From the NCBI GenBank assembly GCA_022511075.1, contig JAFLSE010000007.1, forward strand, positions 1-64,000: 64,000 nucleotides of DNA. Direction: 5' to 3'. The DNA is from Prevotella sp. Lineage in GTDB: Bacteria; Bacteroidota; Bacteroidia; Bacteroidales; Bacteroidaceae. Both the position numbers and the translations under genes were made by a program. This document shows positions 26,893 to 35,954 of this stretch, piece by piece; position 1 is the first letter of the stretch, and every line of letters begins with the position of its first letter. Under the pieces are notes generated by a model. That model saw only the letters and a list, made by a program, of their open reading frames with translations. It did not search any database and had not been told where the DNA came from.

Positions 26893-29454
26893 CTAAAACG
26901 TCATTCTGAACATAAATCTTATGCCGTGCTTGTTTGATGTAGGCAAGTCGAGATAGTTCATACGGCGTACATATTCCACGTGGATTATCTTGAAAATGTT
27001 GTGAATACCTGCAATAAGCTCAACGTATGGGCGGTTCTTGTCCATCACGTAGCAGCCTTCGGGGAAATACATCAGTTCGCTGTCGCCGACATTCTCGGCA
27101 AGGAAAGGATTATTCTTATCGGTAAGTGTTCCCCACAGGCTCTTGATGCCGATATACTCACGCCATTTAAGTTTCTTAAGCAGCGGTATGCGGTTGAGAA
27201 TCTTTCCGTTCAAGTCCCAACTCATATCGAGCGAAACGTAGCGGTCGTTTAGGAACTCCATATTGTTCACGAGGTTGAAGGTCTCGTCTTCGATGATATA
27301 CGAAAGGTTTGCCGCCGGAGTGATGAGCAAGGGGTATGGTACTTTGTTCCATTGTGCGCCGCCCTTGATATATATGTCAATCTTTCCCCAGCTTTTCATC
27401 CAGAAGCGCTTGTACAGCTCAATGTCGGTCATATTGAAACTATACTCGCCGCCAAGCACGTTCTTCAAGCCCATCGTATGCCCAACGAGGAACACTGGTG
27501 CATCGAGGTTTATCTTCAGTCGTCTTTGCTTGGTGTTTATAAATGTCTCGCCCGGGGCTATGCGCAGTTGCACGTTTAGTTCCGTGGTGCGCAGCGTGCG
27601 CTTTGTGCGTGCCAACGGGTCGTTATAGTCAAGTCCGTTGTTCATATACAAGTAGCGCATTGCACCGCAAGGCTCGTTTTCCTCGAGCTTTATGCCTACG
27701 GTGGTCTTGAAGCCCCAGTCCTCTTCGCGCTCGTATTTCAGTTCCTGCCTGTTGTACCACATCATCTTGTCCACCGTAGCCCACTTGAATGCCGTGAACA
27801 TATTATCCTTGTCGGTATGTACAAACTTGTCGCTCGGCGAGCATACGTCGTATGTGGATGTGAGTGTAAGAGTGCGTTTAGGGAACTCTCGTGGCAGATA
27901 TTCCTTTTTGTTGAACGAATAGATGAGTGAGCCACTGTAGTAGTTTTTGTGGCTGCCCAAGGCGTATGCATAGTAGCCTGCCCAGAACCAATGTTTATGA
28001 AGATTGGCAGTGGATTGTGCCGATATACGCATACGATATCCGTCTACAAAGTTGTTACTTACAATAGTGTTCATAGGTCCCAAATCCACCTTGCTTGGGT
28101 TGCCTGTCTCCACAAAGTTCTCGATAAATGCTTTCAGTCCGAAGATTATGTATTTGAATCCCTTTATCTGCTCTAAGTTATGAACAAATGCGTCCATCGA
28201 ACTCTCGCCCTTCGTGAGATTCACCTGCCTGTATTGCGCCCAGAAGTCATCGTCGCGCATCATTGCGTCGGCTTCCTTCACCTCTTTTGCCTTACCCTTG
28301 AAGAGCTGTTTTGGCAATTCGTCAAAGGCATAGTCGGTAAGTCGCGTGGAACGTATCACGCAGCATTTCTGAATAAAACTCGCCAATTTCAGTTCCGCCA
28401 CCATATCGTCAACGGTAAGCACCCAAGTAGAGTCGGGCAGTTGTGTGAACTCCTGCAACACTTGCATATTCTCCACAAAGTTCACGTCGCTTTTCTTCGG
28501 TATAGTCAATTCGCAGCGCTTCACCTGATAGCTGCTGTCTGCCAGTATGTATATGTCGCCTCGGAAACCGAAGTCCTGTTGGTTGTTGGGCAGGAAATGC
28601 AGGTGTATGCACTTGTCCTTGTCAACCATCAGCGTGTCCTCTATATAAAAGCGATAGAACGATATTGCATCCTTGCCAATGGGCGAGGTAAACGGATATT
28701 GCAGCAAACGTATCTGGTCGTCGTAGATGTTCACGTCGGTAAACACGTCCTTCAATATCGTGGTCACTATGTCGCCAGTCTGGAACAAGTCGTTCACTCC
28801 CGACGAGTTCATACCCTTAACGATAGTTTTCTCGCTGTGCGGATTCTTGCGGTATATCTTCTGCGATACGGTCTCGTCAACCGATACAGGTAATATAAGT
28901 TTGCCCGTATACTCGCTTTTCTCCACTTGGTCTTTAAGCCACGGGCGTTTCTTGAATTTTTCGGAGTTGAGAGTATCATCGTTGATTTCGTTCATTGCGA
29001 GCGTAATCTTCTGATACTTGTTATATTGATAATAGTCGCGCGTTTCAAGGGCGGTGAGCTTCTTGTGCTCCACGACCTTTTTCATCAGTTCCACAGCGGG
29101 ATTGTTTTTGCGCGAATATCTCTGACGTTTCGACTTTATCGTAACTTCCTTCAGGTATTTGTTGTCGGGCTTCAGCTTAATGTCCACATTACCCCTCGTA
29201 CTTGTGGTAACGGTAATGGTCTTAGGCACATAGCCCACGGCACTGAACGTAAGTTGCCACCCCTCATAGCGTGATATTTTGTAGCGTCCGTTAATGTTGG
29301 CAACGGCGTTGATATTATGTCCCTTATACATCACAGTGGCAAAGGGAATGCTGTCGCCTGTCTCGGCATCAAGCACAATGCCCGTAATCTGTGCGCCGGC
29401 ATTGAGTGCGCACAGTACGAGCATCGTTAAGACTAATGTTATCCTTCTAAACAA
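26893..29454 (-). CDS. DUF5686 outer membrane protein with carboxypeptidase-like N-domain
   Basis: An 853-residue exported protein: signal peptide (1-21, ending NAGAQ), a carboxypeptidase-regulatory-like beta-sandwich (about 22-95, TGIVLDAETGDSIPFATVMY), a central alpha/beta region (about 110-420) and a C-terminal barrel ending in RFMFRMTF. This is the layout of DUF5686 proteins of Bacteroidetes, of unknown function. It is embedded in the inositol operon (23 bp after inositol-3-phosphate synthase), and a shorter paralog of its barrel half ends the operon. A role in moving or placing the lipid product at the outer membrane is possible but not shown. Confidence 0.85.
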   Translation of the reverse strand: MFRRITLVLTMLVLCALNAGAQITGIVLDAETGDSIPFATVMYKGHNINAVANINGRYKISRYEGWQLTFSAVGYVPKTITVTTSTRGNVDIKLKPDNKYLKEVTIKSKRQRYSRKNNPAVELMKKVVEHKKLTALETRDYYQYNKYQKITLAMNEINDDTLNSEKFKKRPWLKDQVEKSEYTGKLILPVSVDETVSQKIYRKNPHSEKTIVKGMNSSGVNDLFQTGDIVTTILKDVFTDVNIYDDQIRLLQYPFTSPIGKDAISFYRFYIEDTLMVDKDKCIHLHFLPNNQQDFGFRGDIYILADSSYQVKRCELTIPKKSDVNFVENMQVLQEFTQLPDSTWVLTVDDMVAELKLASFIQKCCVIRSTRLTDYAFDELPKQLFKGKAKEVKEADAMMRDDDFWAQYRQVNLTKGESSMDAFVHNLEQIKGFKYIIFGLKAFIENFVETGNPSKVDLGPMNTIVSNNFVDGYRMRISAQSTANLHKHWFWAGYYAYALGSHKNYYSGSLIYSFNKKEYLPREFPKRTLTLTSTYDVCSPSDKFVHTDKDNMFTAFKWATVDKMMWYNRQELKYEREEDWGFKTTVGIKLEENEPCGAMRYLYMNNGLDYNDPLARTKRTLRTTELNVQLRIAPGETFINTKQRRLKINLDAPVFLVGHTMGLKNVLGGEYSFNMTDIELYKRFWMKSWGKIDIYIKGGAQWNKVPYPLLITPAANLSYIIEDETFNLVNNMEFLNDRYVSLDMSWDLNGKILNRIPLLKKLKWREYIGIKSLWGTLTDKNNPFLAENVGDSELMYFPEGCYVMDKNRPYVELIAGIHNIFKIIHVEYVRRMNYLDLPTSNKHGIRFMFRMTF

Positions 29455-29477
29455 ATCAAATTGTATTTATAAAAAAA

Positions 29478-30806
29478 TCAATCTATTTCCTCGTCAGCCT
29501 CATAGCCGCCCATCTCGCGGATGGCGTTCTTCAGCATTGTGTACTGCTGATAGAGGTTGTTAACCGGCTCTTCACCCTGTGTATAGTCGTGCTGTGGCGA
29601 CTTCAGGAAGAAGCTCAGGAAGCGCTGTGTTCCATATTTGCCGGCACGTGCTGCAAGGTCGCTCAGCAAGCAAAGGTCGAGACAGAGCGGTGCAGCGAGG
29701 ATAGAGTCGCGGCAGAGGAAATTAATCTTTATCTGCATTGGATAGCCCATCCAACCGAAGATGTCGATGTTGTCCCAGCCTTCCTTGTTGTCGTTGCGTG
29801 GTGGATAGTAGTTTATGCGCACCTTGTGGAAATACTGTGTGTCTTCGTCGTTGCCGTGTCCGTAGAGGTCGGGCTGCAGTTCAGGCTTGAGGATAGTCTC
29901 CAGTGTTGAGAGCTTTGACACCTCCTTTGTGCGGAAGTTTGCAGGCTCGTCGAGCACAAGTCCGTCTCTGTTGCCAAGAATGTTTGTAGAGAACCAGCCG
30001 CTCAGTCCGAGGCAGCGAGTGCCGATGATTGGAGCAAAACCACTCTTCACGAGTGTCTGACCAGTCTTGAAGTCCTTACCTGCTATAGGCATCTGTGTCT
30101 TCTCTGCCAGTTCCCACATTGCAGGAATGTCAACAGTAGTGTTAGGAGCACCCATAATGAACGGAGCACCTTCCTCGAGCGCAGCCATGGCGTAGCACAT
30201 TGACGGTGCGATGTTCTCGCGGTCGTCTGCCTTCATTGCAGCCACGAGGTCGTCGAGCTTGTAGTGTACCTTCTCGCATACGGGCACGTAAATCTCGGTA
30301 GATGCAGCCCACAGTACAACGATGCGCGAACAGCCGTTGTCTGCCTTGAACTTGCGGATATCCTCACGAATCTGCTCCTTCATATCCCAGCGGTCCTTGC
30401 ACTCTTTCACGTTGTCGCCGTCGAGACGCTTTGCATAGTTCTTGTCGAAGGCAGCCTTCAATGGCACAATCTTCAACAGTTCTTCCTTTACAGGCTCAAT
30501 GTCCTTTTCTTTCAGCACCTCGGCATATATCGCAGCCTGATAGGCATTCTGCGGATAAACGTCCCAAGTTCCGAAAACAATGTCATCGAGCTTTGCCATA
30601 GGTACAATCTCGCTATATGGCAGATACTTTTTGTCAGCACCCTTGCCAACACGTATCTTGTCGTATTGTGTCATTGACCCGACTGGTTTTGTGAGTCCGC
30701 GGCGCGCCATAAGCACACCGGTCATAAAGGTTGTCGATACAGCACCGCAACCTACGACCATAATTCCTAATTTGCCGTCAGCTGGCTTTACGTTTGTTTG
30801 TTTCAT
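29478..30806 (-). CDS. Inositol-3-phosphate synthase
   Basis: A 442-residue NAD-dependent enzyme that converts glucose-6-phosphate into 1D-myo-inositol 3-phosphate. The Rossmann loop VVGCGAVSTTFMTG is at the N-terminus; KDFKTGQTLVKS, GWFSTNILGNRDG and the Lys-rich KINFLCRDSILAAPLCLDL carry the catalytic and dimer segments of the family. It is the bacterial/archaeal-like short type. It stands in the middle of an operon with HAD and ATP-grasp genes upstream and DUF5686, nucleotidyltransferase and CDP-alcohol transferase genes downstream. In Bacteroides an equivalent gene supplies inositol for inositol lipids. Confidence 0.93.
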   Translation of the reverse strand: MKQTNVKPADGKLGIMVVGCGAVSTTFMTGVLMARRGLTKPVGSMTQYDKIRVGKGADKKYLPYSEIVPMAKLDDIVFGTWDVYPQNAYQAAIYAEVLKEKDIEPVKEELLKIVPLKAAFDKNYAKRLDGDNVKECKDRWDMKEQIREDIRKFKADNGCSRIVVLWAASTEIYVPVCEKVHYKLDDLVAAMKADDRENIAPSMCYAMAALEEGAPFIMGAPNTTVDIPAMWELAEKTQMPIAGKDFKTGQTLVKSGFAPIIGTRCLGLSGWFSTNILGNRDGLVLDEPANFRTKEVSKLSTLETILKPELQPDLYGHGNDEDTQYFHKVRINYYPPRNDNKEGWDNIDIFGWMGYPMQIKINFLCRDSILAAPLCLDLCLLSDLAARAGKYGTQRFLSFFLKSPQHDYTQGEEPVNNLYQQYTMLKNAIREMGGYEADEEID

Positions 30807-30838
30807 TACTTTTTAAGTATGTAAATGTTATATTTTAA

Positions 30839-31540
30839 TTATTTTATTATCTCGTCCAATGTTTCTATTATGGCATCGGCGTGTGCGCCGTCGGGCTCAT
30901 CGTCGGTCCAGCCTTCGCCCTTTATCCATATTGTCTGGCAGCCGGCTTTCTTTGCCGGCTCAATGTCCTTATCGTAGCTGTCGCCGACAACCACGCATTC
31001 GTTTGCCTTCAGTCCGAGCGCCTCTACTCCGAGCGTGAATATGCGAGGGTCGGGCTTGCGTATGCCTACCACCGCGCTCTCTACAATGCTGTCGAACATT
31101 CCTGCAAAGCCCATTTCTTCGAGCACCGTAGCCACGTTGCCATAGAAGTTGCTTACCAATACCATTCTTTCGCCTTGCTCCTTCAACTGCTGCAAAACCT
31201 TTCGGCTCTCTGTCGTATAATGGCACGTCATTGCATATATGTCATCGAGCACCTTGCCGTGCCATTCGTCAACAGCGAAACCCGTCTGATGCTCCGCTAT
31301 GTATTCCATTTCAATGCGCAGTTTTGTGTCGAGTGTGCGGCGAAACGTGAAGTCGGGCATTATTATGCGGTTTTTGCCAAGTGTCCGCTCGGCGTGTACA
31401 TAACCTTCGCGAAACATCTCTTCCGTCACGGGCACTTGCTGTCTTTCGTATGCGTGCCACAGAGCTTTCCCCCAGTGCATGCCTCCCGTGTCGAGCGTGC
31501 CGCCGTAGTCGAATATATAGCCTTTTATGTTGTTCAGCAT
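30839..31540 (-). CDS. HAD family hydrolase
   Basis: A 233-residue HAD-IA type protein. Motif I is D11-Y-G13-G-T15 (FDYGGTLD), motif II VLVSNFYGN, motif III the Lys of IRKPDPRIF, and motif IV VVGDSYDKDI. The second acidic residue of motif I, usually the general acid/base, is replaced by glycine. Some active phosphatases such as YihX also have Gly there, so activity is not excluded. A phosphatase acting on inositol phosphate, or on the phosphatidylinositol phosphate intermediate, would suit this operon. It begins 5 bp after the ATP-grasp gene. Confidence 0.85.
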   Translation of the reverse strand: MLNNIKGYIFDYGGTLDTGGMHWGKALWHAYERQQVPVTEEMFREGYVHAERTLGKNRIIMPDFTFRRTLDTKLRIEMEYIAEHQTGFAVDEWHGKVLDDIYAMTCHYTTESRKVLQQLKEQGERMVLVSNFYGNVATVLEEMGFAGMFDSIVESAVVGIRKPDPRIFTLGVEALGLKANECVVVGDSYDKDIEPAKKAGCQTIWIKGEGWTDDEPDGAHADAIIETLDEIIK

Positions 31541-31545
31541 TGTTT

Positions 31546-32349
31546 CTATACATTATTTATAATATGCCGGCTTATTGCCATCGCAGCCTCTTCCCTGCAT
31601 CGTGAGAAACTCGGCCAGTCGTTCAGGTCTATCAGCACAGGCTGTCCTTCGCTCGTTATTATGCAGTCGCCACCATATATGCTTATGCCTGCTGCCGTGG
31701 CTGCCTTTTCTGCCATTTGTTGCAGTTCCGCCATAGAGAAGTCATAGTGGCAGGGCTTGCCGTTACGCTTTTCATCGTCAAACTTCCATTGCCCGTCGTC
31801 GCAGGGATAGTAAGTACGGAAGAATCCTTCGCCCACTACACCGTAGAATTTCACGAGGTCGCCGTCTATATGAGCCTGCACGATTGTTTCTATGCCTTGT
31901 TCTCTCATCTGCTCACGCCTGAGCAGCATTTCTTCCTTATCGGCAACATATTGCACGTCGGCACAGCTTTCTGCCACGCCTGTTGCGCGCTTCAGCCAGT
32001 AGCCTTTCGTGCCGTCTTTCGGGGGCAGTGGAATACCTATGCTTGCTAATCTTTCGTTCAGCATCTTCCTGTTGCAGCACAAGCTCACGCCGTCAGACTT
32101 GTTTATCACCACTTTCCCTTCTCGTTCCTGCCTATGCAGATGTTCGAGCGTCCGCGGCAATCTGCCCATAGAGATGTAAGCCTTTGCTTCGGTCTCCCAT
32201 GCCTCTTTCTCCTCGCTGACAATGCGCACTTTCAAGCCTTCGTCCGTCAGTAAACGACAAACACTCTCCAACACGGCTGCGTCTTTTTCCACCGAATTGG
32301 GAGAGTAGCGTTCGGCTCTGCCTATTGCCAATATATCAAGTTCTGACAC
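31546..32349 (-). CDS. ATP-grasp domain protein, possibly an inositol-phosphate kinase
   Basis: A 267-residue cytoplasmic protein and the first gene of the inositol operon. It has the ATP-grasp layout: Lys120 in GYWLKRA, the hinge IVQAHIDGD around 157-164, and the metal residues D228 (YGGDCII), D241 and N243 in VLIDLNDWPSF. RimK-like ligases and the inositol 5/6-kinases (ITPK) share this fold. The D-x-N-x-x-P-x-F end and the IVQxxIxGxxVKFYGVVG hinge remind me of ITPK, and the operon makes inositol phosphate. This is a hypothesis: a peptide ligase or carboxylate-amine ligase is equally possible from the fold alone. Confidence 0.7.
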   Translation of the reverse strand: MSELDILAIGRAERYSPNSVEKDAAVLESVCRLLTDEGLKVRIVSEEKEAWETEAKAYISMGRLPRTLEHLHRQEREGKVVINKSDGVSLCCNRKMLNERLASIGIPLPPKDGTKGYWLKRATGVAESCADVQYVADKEEMLLRREQMREQGIETIVQAHIDGDLVKFYGVVGEGFFRTYYPCDDGQWKFDDEKRNGKPCHYDFSMAELQQMAEKAATAAGISIYGGDCIITSEGQPVLIDLNDWPSFSRCREEAAMAISRHIINNV

Positions 32350-32417
32350 CTTATAATATTTTATAGGTTCATCATTGTCAGCGCGGCTTTTAATCAGCCA
32401 ACTTTCAATTTCGCCTG

Positions 32418-32425
32418 CAAATTTA
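32418..32425 (-). promoter_or_regulatory. Likely -7 box of the inositol operon
   Basis: TAAATTTG on the minus strand (32425 to 32418), 69 bp upstream of the ATP-grasp start. The -33 region reads TTTTCGC at about the right spacing, without a perfect TTG. Confidence 0.5.
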
Positions 32426-32574
32426 CAACTTATTTATGAATTAGCGAAAACTTTTTTGATATTTTTATTTTTTTCGCTTTATTTCATTATCTGTCATTTG
32501 ATAGTTAAGAATGTGTTAGATATGTGTTTGTATGATAAAGTATGTATGTGTATTTATATTTATTTAACAATTAA

Positions 32575-32609
32575 GGGGGGGGGAAAATAAAGACTTTTTA
32601 TTACCTTTG
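32575..32609 (+). promoter_or_regulatory. Promoter of the C10 protease with a G9 tract at -33
   Basis: TACCTTTG at 32602-32609 is a full -7 match. Where the -33 box belongs there is a run of nine G (32575-32583), separated by 18 bp (32584-32601) from the -7 box. Runs of G are rare in this AT-rich spacer and are prone to slippage. The start codon is at 32674, leaving a leader of about 58 nt. Confidence 0.7.
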
Positions 32610-32673
32610 TACCGTATTTTTACAAAAAGTATGTATGATAAGCAATAGTGAATAATTAAAAAGTAAGCTAATT

Positions 32674-35600
32674 ATGAAGCATTTATTTCAAAAGAGGCTT
32701 GTATCGCTGTTTATGTTGTCATTGACAACTGTTGGTGCTGTGCTTGCAGCACCACGCACAGTGGAGCAGGCAAGGCAAGTTGCCAAGCAGCAAATTAGCA
32801 AGCATGCTGTAAAGAAAGTGAATGGGCAAGGTGGTGCGACAATCTCTGCTAATCCCCAGTTGGTGTTCTCAAAAAAGAAGCTGAATGCAACGGCTGATGA
32901 AGCCTATTATCATGTATTCTCTGCCGGTAAGAACCTTGGTTATACTATCGTGTCGGGCGACGACCGTTTCCCGGCAATCGTAGGTTATACCGAGCAAGGC
33001 GACTATGATGCAAACAACCTGCCTACAAACCTTGCCAGCTTTATGCAGGCGTATCAGGATTTTGTAGACAATGCCACAGAAGCACAGATTGCAGAAATAA
33101 ATGCGTGGAAGGCACAGGCAGCACATGCTTCTGTTGCACCTTTTATGCCAGAGAAATGGAATCAGGGTGACCCTTATAATAGAATGTGTCCTGAATATAA
33201 GTATAATAATTCTTCTAATGGTGGTATTTCCACAGGTAAGGCGGTAACAGGTTGTGTGGCTACAGCCGTTGCACAGATTTTGCACTTTCATAAATGTCCT
33301 AATGAGTTAAAAGCAGATATTCCTGAGTATAATTTTACATATACAGTTAATGATTACGAAAACCAATATAGTATGCCAGCAATTTATGCTAATGGGGAAA
33401 CATACGATTGGGGAAACATGCTAAACGTGTATACAGGAAATGCGACTGAAGTACAAAAAGATGCTGTTGCCAAATTGATGTTCCATATAGGTTGTGCTGT
33501 GAAAATGAAGTATGGTCCTTCATCAGGTTCAAGTGCTTCTGCTGAAACATTTACGAAATATTTTGGCATGGATAAAGAACTGGTAAAACAGCTTTATCGT
33601 TCTAATTATCAAATTTCAGAATGGGACAAGATTCTTTATGAAGAAATGGCAGCAGGACGTCCTGTTTATTATAATGGACAGTCAACAGGTGGTGGTCATG
33701 CTTTTGTTATCCATGGATATAATGACGGACTCTACTATGTGAATTGGGGTTGGGGAGGAATGTGTGATGGATATTTTGACATTACAATTCTTAATCCTGA
33801 TAACACCACAGGAGCTGGAGCTAGTTCTTCTGACGATGGTTATAGTATGTCTAATGGTATGATTATAGGTATTCAGCCAGATAATGGTGTTGTTGATGAG
33901 GTTCTCAGTCCTGTATTTACAGTACGTGATTTAAGTGTATCAGATTTGGCATTAAATGGAAATGTTACAGCTGAAGTACAATTTAAAGTTATTAATTTTA
34001 ATACTGTTAAAAATAGTAGATATGTAAGTGTAGGTTACAAAGATGAAAACGGGACAATATACAATATAGGCGGAGATGGTAGTTATATAACAATACAACA
34101 AGCAACAGATGATGGTAGGGGATATAGTCAAACGCCAAAGATAAACATTTCTTTTATGCCAGAAAATGGTAAGCTTTATGAATTGATAGCAATAGAAAGT
34201 CTTGATAAAGAGAAATGGGTTGCTTGTAGAAAAGAAAACAGTTACATTCCAAAGACAATTAAAGTAGAAAATGGAGAAGTTAATGAAGTTACACCTCAAT
34301 CAACTCTTTCTGCCAAGGCTGAGCTTGATGAAAATAGTGGCGGATATGCCACAATGAGCAATTCAATAAATGTCACTGTAACAAATACAGGAGACAAAGA
34401 GTATTATGACAAAGTTTATGTGTTTGTTAGTAATACTGATACAAAACCGAGTGGATATACATTTGCTCTTGGTATAACTGCACCTGTAGATGGAAGTACA
34501 ACATTTAACTTTGCATATACTCCTAAGACTGCAGGAACCTATAATTTCTGGATTTGGGATGTTGATAAAAATGAGATAGGTAAAAGCAGCATTGAATTTA
34601 AAGCGGCAGGTACACCTGTGCTTTCATTCGTTTCCATAACATGTGATAATGCTTCAAATGATAAAGAATACGCAAAATTCCAAACGACAGAAAATGTTGA
34701 AATGAATAAAGTGTATGACGTCAAGGCAGATTTCGTTTTTGAAGTAAAGAATGAAGGCGGTTATTATCAAGGTTCATTTATATTTGTGAAATATAATCCT
34801 TCTACAGGTGGGTGGTCTTATTCACCAAGTAGTGATGTAAAAACACTTACAGTTCCTGCCGAAACAACAACAAAATTTACTTTCTCTGTTGAAGGTAATG
34901 TAGGTGATGTTGTGGGAGTTAGAATGACTGGTAGTAATGGCGTGAGTATATCGCCATTAACGGGAGATATGATAAATCGCCATCAATCCAATAGTGGTAC
35001 ATATAATTTGAATAATAGTGAAATTTGTTATCTCGCAGGCTACAACACTGATAAGACATTGACAGTTACAGGTAGTTTGAGTGAAGATGATATTAAAGCA
35101 CTTAATAACAAGCTTGAGCATAATGATGTCATAACATCACTTGATTTAACGGAGGCAACAATTAATACAGAAACAGTACTTGAAACAGCCAATGATAATA
35201 CATTAATATTAATAGAGGCTGGAAGTAAGGTAGGAAACACAAAGAATGTCGTTGTGAAAAGTGGCAATAATTATACCTGCGCTAACTTTGAGTTGACAGA
35301 TGCAATGCCATTTAATACAGATATTCCATTTACTGCAGAAAATGCTTCATATACTCGTGTTGTTTCTAATGTAGCAACAAGAGCAGCTGGTGAAAATTGG
35401 TGTTCTGTATGTCTGCCGTATGTTGCAAATATTCCTGATGATGTTACGGTTGAGGCATTTACATCAGTTGATACTGATGCAAGAACAGTTACCTTTGAAC
35501 CTGTAACAACAATGGAAGCAAATATGCCTTATATCTATCAGGCTGCAGGTGAAGTTAAGTTTACTGCAAGTAATGTTGAAGTTAATAAAACGCCTGAAGA

Positions 35601-35934
35601 AATTAAGAAAGAATGTTTCATAGGAACATACGAAGGCATTCCTGCTCCAGGACTTGAAGGATTCTATATTTTGAAATCTGATGGAACAGGCTTTGGTATT
35701 GCTACAGCAACAGCTTATGCTGTTCCATTCCGTGCAGTTATTGATACGAAAGGACAGGCAAATACTGCTATGTTGACGGTTATTCACGGTGATGGAGATG
35801 GTACAACTGGAATAACAGAGGTAGGTACAGATGCAGATAATGCCGGCGATTATTATAATCTTAATGGTGTTAAAGTAACTACTCCGCAGAAGGGTATTTA
35901 TATCAAGAATGGTAAGAAATATATTTTTAAATAA
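32674..35934 (+). CDS. C10 family cysteine protease (streptopain/interpain-like)
   Basis: A 1086-residue secreted protease. Signal peptide at 1-25 (ending VLAA), an inhibitory Spi-like propeptide (about 26-150, GYTIVSGDDRFPAIVGYTEQG), then the catalytic domain with Cys194 in TGCVATAVAQ, His342 in GGGHAFVIHGY and the NWGWGG turn at 357-362. The C-terminal two thirds are beta-rich domains of unknown fold, and the end (YYNLNGVKVTTPQKGIYI) is the C-terminal module seen in two other genes of this window. The catalytic part is like interpain A and PrtT. Its gene is followed 20 bp later by a 53-residue peptide gene. Confidence 0.93.
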   Translation: MKHLFQKRLVSLFMLSLTTVGAVLAAPRTVEQARQVAKQQISKHAVKKVNGQGGATISANPQLVFSKKKLNATADEAYYHVFSAGKNLGYTIVSGDDRFPAIVGYTEQGDYDANNLPTNLASFMQAYQDFVDNATEAQIAEINAWKAQAAHASVAPFMPEKWNQGDPYNRMCPEYKYNNSSNGGISTGKAVTGCVATAVAQILHFHKCPNELKADIPEYNFTYTVNDYENQYSMPAIYANGETYDWGNMLNVYTGNATEVQKDAVAKLMFHIGCAVKMKYGPSSGSSASAETFTKYFGMDKELVKQLYRSNYQISEWDKILYEEMAAGRPVYYNGQSTGGGHAFVIHGYNDGLYYVNWGWGGMCDGYFDITILNPDNTTGAGASSSDDGYSMSNGMIIGIQPDNGVVDEVLSPVFTVRDLSVSDLALNGNVTAEVQFKVINFNTVKNSRYVSVGYKDENGTIYNIGGDGSYITIQQATDDGRGYSQTPKINISFMPENGKLYELIAIESLDKEKWVACRKENSYIPKTIKVENGEVNEVTPQSTLSAKAELDENSGGYATMSNSINVTVTNTGDKEYYDKVYVFVSNTDTKPSGYTFALGITAPVDGSTTFNFAYTPKTAGTYNFWIWDVDKNEIGKSSIEFKAAGTPVLSFVSITCDNASNDKEYAKFQTTENVEMNKVYDVKADFVFEVKNEGGYYQGSFIFVKYNPSTGGWSYSPSSDVKTLTVPAETTTKFTFSVEGNVGDVVGVRMTGSNGVSISPLTGDMINRHQSNSGTYNLNNSEICYLAGYNTDKTLTVTGSLSEDDIKALNNKLEHNDVITSLDLTEATINTETVLETANDNTLILIEAGSKVGNTKNVVVKSGNNYTCANFELTDAMPFNTDIPFTAENASYTRVVSNVATRAAGENWCSVCLPYVANIPDDVTVEAFTSVDTDARTVTFEPVTTMEANMPYIYQAAGEVKFTASNVEVNKTPEEIKKECFIGTYEGIPAPGLEGFYILKSDGTGFGIATATAYAVPFRAVIDTKGQANTAMLTVIHGDGDGTTGITEVGTDADNAGDYYNLNGVKVTTPQKGIYIKNGKKYIFK

Positions 35935-35954
35935 TTAAAGAAAGGAATAATATT

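Noticed and set aside
28180..28893. 237-codon plus-strand frame opposite the DUF5686 gene
   Set aside because: Antisense shadow of a well-supported gene, with the same His/Leu/Val-rich bias as other shadows.
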